Assembly: GCA_035698665.1 (NCBI GenBank)
Contig: DASSBN010000037.1
Coordinates: 1-15,589 of the forward strand
Direction: 5' to 3'
DNA: 15,589 nt
From: DATEOR01 sp035698665
GTDB lineage: Bacteria; Actinomycetota; Thermoleophilia; Gaiellales; Gaiellaceae
The notes under the pieces were generated by a model. It was given only the letters and a program-made list of their open reading frames with translations, did no database searches and was not told the origin of the DNA. Shown piece by piece: positions 7,933 to 13,917 of this stretch (the first letter of the stretch is position 1; each line of letters opens with the position of its first letter). The translations under genes were made by a program, and so were the position numbers.

Positions 7933-8600
7933 GCCGTCCGCTCCATCTCGGCTGCCCCAACCGACTCGAAGGCCGAGCGGTAGAAGAGCCCGGCCGCCCG
8001 GCGGGACGGCAGGTCGAGCTTGTGGAGGATGTTCTGCATGTGGCGCTTCACCGTGAATTCCGAGATCGAAAGTGCCTGCGCGACCTGGCGATTGCGCGCT
8101 CCTCCCGCGACCAGAGCAAGAACCTCGCGCTCACGGCTCGAGAGCGCGACTGCGCGTTCGCGCACTCGGTCACGCTGCTCGAGGCCGTGCACCGCGTCGA
8201 TCATCAAGGTCGCCAGACCGCGGGAGAGAGGCGCCTCGCCGCGAACGACACCCCGCAGCGAGCGGATGAATCCCGCCGGTGAGATCTCCTTCTGCAAAAA
8301 GCCCTTGGCCCCGGCGGTGACCGCGGCGAGCACGACGTCGTTCGTCACGTCGAACCCCCAGACGATCATCCGCGTCTCATGGAGCGGGGCGAGGCGCGCC
8401 ACAGCCTCGACGCCACCTGACGGGGGCAGCTCGAGATCGACGATCGCGATGTCGGGCTCGCGCGCTTCGAGAATCTCGGAAAGCTCCGCGAAGCTCGAGG
8501 CCTCGAAGACCTCGAAGTCGCTCTCGTGGCCGAGCAGATGCTTGACGCCGGCCCGGAAGATCTGGCCAGCGTCGGCTACGACGATACGCGTCCGCCTCAC
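7929..8600 (-). CDS. LuxR/NarL-type response regulator with atypical receiver
   Basis: The 223-residue protein has an N-terminal receiver (about 4-120) and a C-terminal LuxR helix-turn-helix (about 150-207). The HTH is canonical: L-S-S-R-E-R-E-V-L-A-L-V (153-164) and I-S-E-F-T-V-K-R-H-M-Q-N-I-L-H-K-L (179-195). The receiver keeps Asp55 (I-V-D-L) as phosphate acceptor site and Lys104, but the usual acidic pair is D10-A11, and the Ser/Thr after strand 4 is replaced in V-W-G-F-D (80-84). It may be poorly phosphorylated or act without phosphorylation. No histidine kinase is in the window. The GTG start at 8600 overlaps the stop of a 17-codon leader ORF as GTGA; a GGGGAG stretch lies 11 bases upstream. 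As first full gene of the polysaccharide operon it is the obvious candidate for controlling it. Confidence 0.93.
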   Translation of the reverse strand: MRRTRIVVADAGQIFRAGVKHLLGHESDFEVFEASSFAELSEILEAREPDIAIVDLELPPSGGVEAVARLAPLHETRMIVWGFDVTNDVVLAAVTAGAKGFLQKEISPAGFIRSLRGVVRGEAPLSRGLATLMIDAVHGLEQRDRVRERAVALSSREREVLALVAGGARNRQVAQALSISEFTVKRHMQNILHKLDLPSRRAAGLFYRSAFESVGAAEMERTA

Positions 8601-8650
8601 GGAGCCGGCCGCTCCCCTTCGGCCGAATCCGCGGCACCAACAAACCTCAT
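8597..8650 (-). CDS. 17-codon leader ORF coupled to the response regulator
   Basis: The ATG at 8650 opens a frame of 17 codons (M-R-F-V-G-A-A-D-S-A-E-G-E-R-P-A-P). Its TGA at 8597-8599 overlaps the GTG of the response regulator (8598-8600) as GTGA. A strong purine-rich ribosome binding site, GGGAGAGGAG (8655-8664), ends 4 bases before the ATG. That site is better than anything directly before the regulator's GTG, so ribosomes finishing the leader ORF may restart on the regulator. No run of a single amino acid typical of attenuation peptides is seen. The ORF is short enough to arise by chance; the start, binding site and overlap together are the evidence. Confidence 0.5.
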   Translation of the reverse strand: MRFVGAADSAEGERPAP

Positions 8651-8703
8651 GCCGCTCCTCTCCCTACCCTTGGTAATGCGAGTCCCGGTACCGCTCTCCC
8701 TCG

Positions 8704-8751
8704 GGAAGAACCACTGCCAGGTCTCCCGGCCCGGCTTCGTGTGGTCCTTCC
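8704..8751 (-). other. Stem-loop in the predicted 5' leader RNA of the polysaccharide operon
   Basis: Read on the minus strand, GGAAGGACCAC (8751-8741) pairs over 11 positions with GTGGTTCTTCC (8714-8704), with one G-U pair. Inside lies an asymmetric internal loop (ACGAA on one side, a single A on the other), then GCCGGG (8735-8730) pairs with CCTGGC (8721-8716), again with one G-U, around an 8-base loop. In plus-strand RNA both wobble pairs become A-C mismatches, so the structure favours the minus-strand transcript. It begins about 7 bases after the inferred transcription start near 8758 and ends about 53 bases before the leader ORF. It does not look like a terminator (no U tract) and I do not match it to a known riboswitch class. 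Confidence 0.55.
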
Positions 8752-8764
8752 TTACGGAAAGATA

Positions 8765-8793
8765 ACTTTAGGTCATTCCTTCCGTGGACTCAA
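8765..8793 (-). promoter_or_regulatory. Putative sigma70-type promoter of the polysaccharide operon
   Basis: On the minus strand TTGAGT (8793-8788) and TAAAGT (8770-8765) match the -35 and -10 hexamers at 4 of 6 positions each, with an exact 17-base spacer. The local sequence is much richer in A and T than the surroundings. The predicted start of transcription is near 8758, giving a leader of about 108 bases before the short ORF and about 158 before the response regulator. This is found by eye only. Confidence 0.45.
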
Positions 8794-8801
8794 CCCCACC
8801 C

Positions 8802-8824
8802 AGGCACCAATGAACATGGTGCCT
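8802..8824. promoter_or_regulatory. Perfect inverted repeat, candidate operator
   Basis: AGGCACCA (8802-8809) and TGGTGCCT (8817-8824) form a perfect 8-bp inverted repeat around 7 bases (ATGAACA). It lies just upstream of the putative -35 box of the minus-strand promoter, centred about 55 bases before the inferred start, a usual place for an activator site. It is also within 60 bases of the start of the plus-strand gene. No gene ends before it on either strand and no T tract follows it, so a terminator role is unlikely. LuxR-type regulators bind symmetric sites of similar size, which makes the adjacent regulator a candidate ligand; that link is inference. Confidence 0.45.
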
Positions 8825-8870
8825 AATTGCAGTAGATGCTTTGGGGCAAGTCGCGTATCATTTTCAGCTC

Positions 8871-9374
8871 GTGTTGAGGGGACACCATCCGAGACGCATC
8901 GCCGCGGGAATGACTCTCGGCCTCTGCGCGTGCGCCCTGTGGCTCGCGCCGGCGGCCGCGGCCGCAGGCTCCCCGCAGGACAGCGGCGTCTACGACCAGT
9001 ACACCGAGCAGGTCCCGGCGGCGAACGGGCCTCACAACACGAGCTCCTCCGGCGGCGCAGCGGAACCCTCGAACGGCTCCGGAAGCCCGACCGGCGGAGC
9101 CACAGCACCGATCGTCCTCCCGGCCACCCTCGACGACGAGGGCGGCAAGGACGCGAAGACGCTCCGTGAGGTCGCGACCTCGCCGCGCTACGGCGCCCCC
9201 GAGGTAACCGTCCCGCTTCCGGAGAAGTCGACGAAGAGCCCGCCCGCAACGCTGTCCGCCGCGGTCAATGCGGCCACGGACGGAAGCGACGGCCGCATGG
9301 TCGGCCTCTTCGTCGCGCTCCTCGCCATCACCGCGGTCTCGCTCGGCTTCGCCGCCGCACGCCGCCGCGCGTAG
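8871..9374 (+). CDS. Small secreted protein with C-terminal membrane anchor, unknown function
   Basis: No family is recognised. With the GTG at 8871 the product has 167 residues: an arginine/histidine-bearing n-region (R-G-H-H-P-R-R), a hydrophobic core ending in an alanine run that looks like a signal peptide cleaved near residue 32, a low-complexity Gly/Ser/Pro/Thr/Ala-rich middle that is probably disordered, and a C-terminal helix (about 143-162) followed by R-R-R-A. The layout resembles proteins with C-terminal sorting signals, but there is no LPxTG. The motif Y-D-Q-Y-T-E-Q-V-P lies just after the signal peptide. Alternative starts are TTG 8841, TTG 8874 and ATG 8910; ATG 8910 would remove the positive n-region. 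TATCAT at 8856-8861 would place transcription start almost on the GTG. It is the only plus-strand gene and stands alone, divergent from the polysaccharide operon. Confidence 0.72.
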   Translation: MLRGHHPRRIAAGMTLGLCACALWLAPAAAAAGSPQDSGVYDQYTEQVPAANGPHNTSSSGGAAEPSNGSGSPTGGATAPIVLPATLDDEGGKDAKTLREVATSPRYGAPEVTVPLPEKSTKSPPATLSAAVNAATDGSDGRMVGLFVALLAITAVSLGFAAARRRA

Positions 9375-9410
9375 CTCGAGGTCTAGCGGGGGTCGAGCTC
9401 CTTCGGGAGC
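9373..9410. terminator. Weak hairpins at the convergent gene ends
   Basis: The two convergent genes end 8 bases apart. AGCTCGA (9373-9379) and TCGAGCT (9393-9399) form a perfect 7-bp inverted repeat across both stop codons. An overlapping alternative for the plus-strand RNA is GCTCC-TTCG-GGAGC (9397-9410), a stem with a stable UUCG loop. Neither is followed by a T tract, so factor-independent termination is doubtful. Confidence 0.25.
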
Positions 9411-9796
9411 GTCTGCACGTCGTCGCGGACGAGCACGACGTCGCTTCGACCCGCCAGCATGATCGCGATCGACGGCGGCACTCCCTGCACCGCGGTGACC
9501 TCGACCTCTTCGGCGGGGATCGTCGTCCCGGCTCCGCCGGTGTCGTTGCAGGGTGGGATCGTGCCCGTGCCGAGCGACTCTCCCGCGACGGGGGTGACCT
9601 CGACCGCCGCGCCGAGGTAGTTGTGCCCGCCGTATTCGACGAGCATCGCGCAGCTGGCCGAAGCAACGCCGCCGTCGCCGACCTGGGTGCTCGAGCCACC
9701 ATTCACCTCGCTCGTCCCTCCGCAGGCGGCGAGCGCGAGCGGGAGAGCGACTGCGAGGGCGACGGCGAGAAGACGAGTCCTTCGGTGAATGATCAT
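9383..9796 (-). CDS. Small lipoprotein, possibly DUF6281-like
   Basis: The 137-residue product starts at ATG 9796 (GAAGG 4 bases upstream; a TTG at 9823 is possible but adds residues before a complete signal sequence). It has a lipoprotein signal peptide: H-R-R-T-R, a long hydrophobic core and the lipobox L-A-A-C with Cys25 as the lipidated residue. A Gly/Ser/Thr-rich linker follows, then a small domain with S-C-A-M-L-V-E-Y-G-G-H-N-Y-L-G and I-P-P-C-N-D-T-G-G; its two Cys may form a disulphide. The pattern of a Cys-hydrophobic-Y-G-x-x-Y segment followed by P-C-D/N-D reminds me of uncharacterised actinobacterial lipoproteins (DUF6281), at low certainty. It lies 40 bases after the GT2 gene and is probably the last gene of that transcript, with an unknown role on the outer face of the membrane. 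Confidence 0.82.
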   Translation of the reverse strand: MIIHRRTRLLAVALAVALPLALAACGGTSEVNGGSSTQVGDGGVASASCAMLVEYGGHNYLGAAVEVTPVAGESLGTGTIPPCNDTGGAGTTIPAEEVEVTAVQGVPPSIAIMLAGRSDVVLVRDDVQTLPKELDPR

Positions 9797-9836
9797 GCCG
9801 CCTTCGACTCGGCTCGCCGCCAAAAAGTTCCCGCGG

Positions 9837-10775
9837 CTAGCGGAGGTCCTTGTTCGACTCCATGTCGAACCACATGGCGAAGAGGAGAAGTTGGAGCCCC
9901 GAGATGATGAGCAGCGCGACGAGGACGATCGAGGCGCTCGTGATCTCGTTGCCGGCGATGCGCAGCCCGACCTCGAGCCACCCGAGGACGAAACCCGCGC
10001 CGAAGAGGAGCATCCCCAGGCTGTAGAAGAGGATGAGGGGATGGAAGTCGCGGATGATGTATTTCTCCTTCATCCGCCAGAAGAAGCCCTTGGTCAGGAG
10101 CCAGGAAATCTTCGGGACGACGTGGCGCAGGCGGATCCCGCTCCGCTCCCCCACGCCGTAGATGGGACGGGAGGGGTAGTCCCGCACGCGGCGGTTCCAG
10201 ACGTTCAGATGGACGAGCAGGTCGTTCGGGAAGCCGTAGCGCTTGTAGATGCGGTCGAGGTCGAGGAGCCGGAGCGTCTCGAGGTCGACCGCCGTGTAGC
10301 CGGACTGGGAGTCCGCCACGTGCCAGTACCCCGATGCGATCTTCGTCAGGAACGAAAGCACCGCGTTCCCGAGGTAGCGGGTGCGCGGGATCAGCTCCCA
10401 CGCCTGGCCGGTGAAGAGCCTGTTCGCCTTCGCGTAGTCGACCTCTCCGGCCGCGACGCCCTGGACGAGCGTCTCCAGGTCGTCAGGGTCCATCTGCCCA
10501 TCCGCGGCCATCACCGCGGTGACGTCCATCTCCTCGGCGATCGCGCGCTTGTAGCCGGTGACGATGGCCGCGCCGACTCCCTGGTTACGCTCGTGGACGA
10601 TGAGATCGACGCGCGGGTCGGCGTTCTTCGCCTTCTCGACGGTGCCGTCCCCGGAGCCATCGTCGACGACGATGATCCGGTCGACGAATGCCGGAATGGT
10701 GGAGACCGTGGACGCGATGAGCGCCTCCTCGTTGTACGCAGGCACGACAACGGCGACGCTCTTCCCCTCGTACAT
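9837..10775 (-). CDS. GT2 polyprenyl-phosphate sugar transferase (DPM1/GtrB-like)
   Basis: The 312-residue protein is a GT-A fold family 2 transferase with membrane anchors. Motifs are V-V-V-P-A-Y-N-E-E (9-17), V-V-D-D-G-S-G-D-G-T (36-45), N-Q-G-V-G-A-A (64-70), M-A-A-D-G-Q-M-D-P-D-D-L (89-100) with the metal-binding acids, and Q-S-G-Y-T-A-V-D (157-164). Two hydrophobic segments (about 246-268 and 281-303) end the protein. Such enzymes load a sugar from UDP or GDP onto polyprenyl phosphate on the cytoplasmic side. The ATG at 10775 is chosen because the frame upstream overlaps the end of the membrane protein gene and has no family sequence; the gap to that gene is 26 bases. Position next to a GT-C-like protein and a flippase-like protein fits a lipid-linked donor route. 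Confidence 0.9.
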   Translation of the reverse strand: MYEGKSVAVVVPAYNEEALIASTVSTIPAFVDRIIVVDDGSGDGTVEKAKNADPRVDLIVHERNQGVGAAIVTGYKRAIAEEMDVTAVMAADGQMDPDDLETLVQGVAAGEVDYAKANRLFTGQAWELIPRTRYLGNAVLSFLTKIASGYWHVADSQSGYTAVDLETLRLLDLDRIYKRYGFPNDLLVHLNVWNRRVRDYPSRPIYGVGERSGIRLRHVVPKISWLLTKGFFWRMKEKYIIRDFHPLILFYSLGMLLFGAGFVLGWLEVGLRIAGNEITSASIVLVALLIISGLQLLLFAMWFDMESNKDLR

Positions 10776-10801
10776 CGCGCCGACTCTAGCTCTCGGGTCG
10801 G

Positions 10802-12925
10802 TCAGGCCCTCACGTCGTAGAGCGCGAAGCTGTCGTCCTCGTAGACGAGCCGGAAGCGGTCGAGGAAGGGCTGCGGCCGGCTGCGCTCCCGGTTGACGAG
10901 CACCCAGTCCGCGCTCCACCGTTCGAGGATTGCCAAGCGCTGCTTGTCGGTCGTCCCTTTGGCCGCGAAGAAGCGGCGGGCGTCACGAGCCCGGCCCGAG
11001 ACGCGGTTCGCCGGCACCTCGGCGACGTGGCCGGGCGCCGACGCGTTCACGTAGACCGGCGCGTAGGCGAGGATCCGGTAGTCGGTCGACTCGTCCGAGA
11101 ACAGGACTTCGCCCGGCGAAACGTCCGCGCGGACGGCAGCGATCACCCCGGGGGTGAAGAACGTGTCGGGCTTGGCCCTCTCGACCTCCGCAAGCCCGGT
11201 CACCGCCACGGGCAGCACGAAGGCGAGCGCGGCCAGGAGCGCGAACCGACCCGGCTCGGGCCCGCGGCGCGGCCGCCAGGCTCCGTAACCGAGTGCAACG
11301 AGCCCCCCGGCCAGTCCGAGCCAGACCGCCCAGCCCGGGCCGCCGTTCCTGTAGACCCAGCCGGCGTGACCGGGGTAGAGGAGGGTGAGGAGAGCCCCGA
11401 TTCCGCCCGCGGCCAGCACTCCCAACGATCGAAACCGCGAAAGCGCGACGCAGCCTCCCACGACCGCGACCGCGACCGGGAGGAACTGCGGCAGGCGGCG
11501 TGCCTGCGAGAGGGAGAAGACGTCGGCGAAGACGGTGAAGAACGGCGGTACCAAGACGGCGATCAGAATGACGACCGAGCCGCCGAGAACCAGGGCGGCC
11601 CACAACCTCCGCGACGCAAAGGCCGCGAGTGGGACGGCGAGAAGCCCGGCGACGACGACCGGGCCGGCGCGGGCGATCGCGTCCGGCGACATCCCGAACC
11701 ACGGCCCGAGCTTCGTGACGAGGCCCCCGAAATTCGCGAGCTCCTCGTCGCGAAGCGAGGTCGACGGCGTCACGGAGCTCGAGTTCCGGATCACCGGATA
11801 GAAGAGGACGAGGAAGAGCACGAGCGGCGCCGTGATCGCGCCCAGCGCGACCGATGTCCGCGTGAGCAGCGGCTCCCAGCCGCGTACCAGGACGAGGCGG
11901 GCGAGCAGGAATCCGACCAGGATCATCGCCACGAACGGCGTGTACGTGGGATGGACGAGGGTCAAGGCCCCGGCGGCGGCGCCCGCGCAGAGGAGCACGA
12001 CGCCTCCTCCATCCCGCAGGAACGCGAAGACGAGGGCGATCAGGGCCGGGACGAGCAGCAAATGGCTCGCCGCTTGCGGTTGCGTCGTCGTCTCGAAGAA
12101 TCCGGTGCCCCCCAGATCCCCCTGACGGACGAAACCGTGAGTCGCAGCGTGGACAGCCGCCAGCGCGACACCGCCGAACGGCGAGCGGAAGACGGCGTTG
12201 CCGGCGGCGTAGGCGAGCAGGAGCGCAAGCGGAACGAGGATCGACGGCAGGTAGAGGAGAACGTCCGCGACGTCGACGCCGGCGAGGCGGGCGATGAGCG
12301 CGTCCACCCCATGCCAGAGCGGGAACGCGTAACCCGGGTGCAGACCGCCGTCCTTGAACTCGTCCACGCTTGCGAGGCCGTTCAGCACGTCGAGCTCTGC
12401 CAGCTTGCGTGCGCGACCGAGATGGAAGAAGCCGTCGGCGTTCACCGGGCCTGCGGCCCACCAGACGACGGCCGAATAGAGAACGCCGGAAGCGAAGACC
12501 GCGGTGAGGGCCCGTCGCTCCAAGCGGACGGCCGGACGCACCCCGTTGCGGAGCGCGGCGGGAACGGCGACGACGACGCTCACCGAGGCGATCACGATCG
12601 CCATGAGGAGGATCGACCCTCCCGCCGCGAAGACGAGCGCGAGCCCGAAGGCGTCGACGGCCAGGCTGAGCGCGAAGGACCCGGCCAGGGCGATGCCCGG
12701 CGAGGCCGGCCAGCCGATCGCGCGGAGGAGAAGGGCGCCCGGCACGAGGAGGACGCACGCGGCCGCCCCGGCGAGGCGCAGGGCGAGGCCCGGGCCGCTC
12801 GCAGGCAAGAGGTGGGCAAGAAGGAGCAGCGCCGGTGCGAGCGCGACGCTGGCGACGAACCTGCCCCGCATCCGGACTGCGAGCGGAGCGGTCAGCGAAG
12901 CTACGCGGCCGCTTCGTCCCTCCAC
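10802..12925 (-). CDS. Large polytopic membrane protein, GT-C-like glycosyltransferase candidate
   Basis: The 707-residue protein has roughly a dozen hydrophobic segments from residue 23 to about 578, then a soluble tail of about 130 residues. After the first group of helices comes G-P-V-N-A-D-G-F-F-H-L-G-R-A-R-K-L (159-175); an Asp (164) followed by a His and basic residues in an early extracytoplasmic loop is how GT-C enzymes place their catalytic acid. The tail carries P-G-E-V-L-F-S-D-E-S-T-D-Y-R (604-617) and W-S-A-D-W-V-L-V-N (670-678), the kind of ending seen in uncharacterised actinobacterial GT-C-type proteins. GT-C enzymes use polyprenyl-phosphate sugars on the outer side, which suits the GT2 next door. 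The GTG at 12925 has no clear ribosome binding site; ATG 12871 is an alternative that keeps all helices. Exact activity is unproven, and a polymerase or ligase role is possible. Confidence 0.8.
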   Translation of the reverse strand: MEGRSGRVASLTAPLAVRMRGRFVASVALAPALLLLAHLLPASGPGLALRLAGAAACVLLVPGALLLRAIGWPASPGIALAGSFALSLAVDAFGLALVFAAGGSILLMAIVIASVSVVVAVPAALRNGVRPAVRLERRALTAVFASGVLYSAVVWWAAGPVNADGFFHLGRARKLAELDVLNGLASVDEFKDGGLHPGYAFPLWHGVDALIARLAGVDVADVLLYLPSILVPLALLLAYAAGNAVFRSPFGGVALAAVHAATHGFVRQGDLGGTGFFETTTQPQAASHLLLVPALIALVFAFLRDGGGVVLLCAGAAAGALTLVHPTYTPFVAMILVGFLLARLVLVRGWEPLLTRTSVALGAITAPLVLFLVLFYPVIRNSSSVTPSTSLRDEELANFGGLVTKLGPWFGMSPDAIARAGPVVVAGLLAVPLAAFASRRLWAALVLGGSVVILIAVLVPPFFTVFADVFSLSQARRLPQFLPVAVAVVGGCVALSRFRSLGVLAAGGIGALLTLLYPGHAGWVYRNGGPGWAVWLGLAGGLVALGYGAWRPRRGPEPGRFALLAALAFVLPVAVTGLAEVERAKPDTFFTPGVIAAVRADVSPGEVLFSDESTDYRILAYAPVYVNASAPGHVAEVPANRVSGRARDARRFFAAKGTTDKQRLAILERWSADWVLVNRERSRPQPFLDRFRLVYEDDSFALYDVRA

Positions 12926-12944
12926 CGGCCCGATTCTAGGTCGC

Positions 12945-13913
12945 CTATCCCTCTCGCGGCCGCATGAGTGCGGGCCGGACGCTGTCCCAGATCATGATCG
13001 CGCCGCCGGGGATCGAGGCAGCGACTGTGACGGCGTAGAAGAGAAACCCGGTGGCGAACGCCGCGTCTGCGTCCACTCCGAAGCGCCCGAGGAAGGCGAT
13101 GAAGAACGCCTCGCGCACGCCCAGCCCGTTTATCGTGAACGGGATGAGCATGACGAGGAACAGGAGCGGCCCCATGACGATGTAGACGAGCGGGGAGACG
13201 TCGATTCCCACCGCCTCGCCGCAGAGCCAGATCGAGAGGATGCGGATGAACTGGAAGACGACGGTCGCGCCGAGCACGATCAGGAGGGCGCGCGGCTGAG
13301 AGCGGTATCCGTGCAGGGCCTCCCAGAGGCTCCGAAACCCGCGGGCGAGCCGACGGGTGCCTCCGCGCTCCTGCAGCCACGCGTTCGTCCGCCGCGAGAA
13401 CATGAGCGCAAGGGCGAGCGCGAGCCCAGCCGAGAGCGCGATCTCGAGGATGAGAACCTCCTCGATGTTGTTGTAGCGCCCGACCGCGAGGACGAGGCCC
13501 ATGGCGACGAGCACGAGCGTTCCGGCCGAGCCGACAACGCGCTCCATGAGGACCGCGCCGGCGACCTCGGCCTTCGCCTCCGGCCTTCGCCGCGCATGCG
13601 CGGCGATCCGCACGGTGTCTCCGCCGATCGACGTCGGCAACACCTGTCCGGCGGCGTAGCCGACGAAGTAGATCTTCGTCAGCCAGGAGAGCGGCTCGTG
13701 GATCTCCTTGGAGGCGAGCAGGGCCTTCCAGCGCCAGGCCATCCCGACCGTGGTGACGAGGAAGATCACGTACGAGGCGAGCAAATACCAGCCGTTGCTC
13801 GACCCGATCAGGTCGAGCGTCTCGCGCAGGTCGATCTGCCAGATCAGGTAGGCCAGGACGCCCGCGCTGACCAGCACCTGCAGGGTGATGCGAACCGGGC
13901 GGCTGATCGTCAC
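12945..13913 (-). CDS. Flippase-like membrane protein (UPF0104 / LPG-synthase transmembrane family)
   Basis: The 322-residue product has about eight membrane segments and the signature stretches of the lysylphosphatidylglycerol synthase transmembrane family: W-R-W-K-A-L-L (60-66), L-P-T-S-I-G-G-D-T-V-R (92-102), E-R-V-V-G (124-128) and P-F-T-I-N-G-L-G-V-R-E-A-F-F (258-271). It lacks the soluble lysyl-transfer domain of MprF. Stand-alone members are often found near GT2 enzymes and are suspected of moving lipid-linked sugars or regulating their transfer. I chose GTG 13913, 4 bases after the aminotransferase stop; GTG 13943 is also in frame and would overlap that gene by 26 bases and add 10 polar residues. 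A gap of 19 bases separates it from the GT-C-like gene. Confidence 0.88.
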   Translation of the reverse strand: MTISRPVRITLQVLVSAGVLAYLIWQIDLRETLDLIGSSNGWYLLASYVIFLVTTVGMAWRWKALLASKEIHEPLSWLTKIYFVGYAAGQVLPTSIGGDTVRIAAHARRRPEAKAEVAGAVLMERVVGSAGTLVLVAMGLVLAVGRYNNIEEVLILEIALSAGLALALALMFSRRTNAWLQERGGTRRLARGFRSLWEALHGYRSQPRALLIVLGATVVFQFIRILSIWLCGEAVGIDVSPLVYIVMGPLLFLVMLIPFTINGLGVREAFFIAFLGRFGVDADAAFATGFLFYAVTVAASIPGGAIMIWDSVRPALMRPREG

Positions 13914-13917
13914 GGAA

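Noticed and set aside
8704..8751. The leader stem-loop as a c-di-GMP or cobalamin riboswitch.
   Set aside because: The conserved cores of those classes (for example the GEMM GACGCAAAGCC segment or a full cobalamin box) are not present; only general hairpin features fit.
8741..9169. Plus-strand frame starting before the secreted-protein gene.
   Set aside because: It has no signal sequence or motif and is a frame shadow; the 8871-9374 frame has a signal peptide and a C-terminal membrane helix.
9797..9836. Terminator or promoter in the gap between the GT2 and lipoprotein genes.
   Set aside because: The T run lies inside the loop of a weak 5-bp stem, not after it, and no -35/-10 pair is visible.
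11027..12967. A 646-codon open frame on the plus strand opposite the large membrane protein gene.
   Set aside because: Its product is almost entirely charged (Arg, Glu, Asp, Gln) with no domain, the usual antisense shadow of a GC-rich gene for a hydrophobic protein; the minus-strand frame has clear membrane helices.
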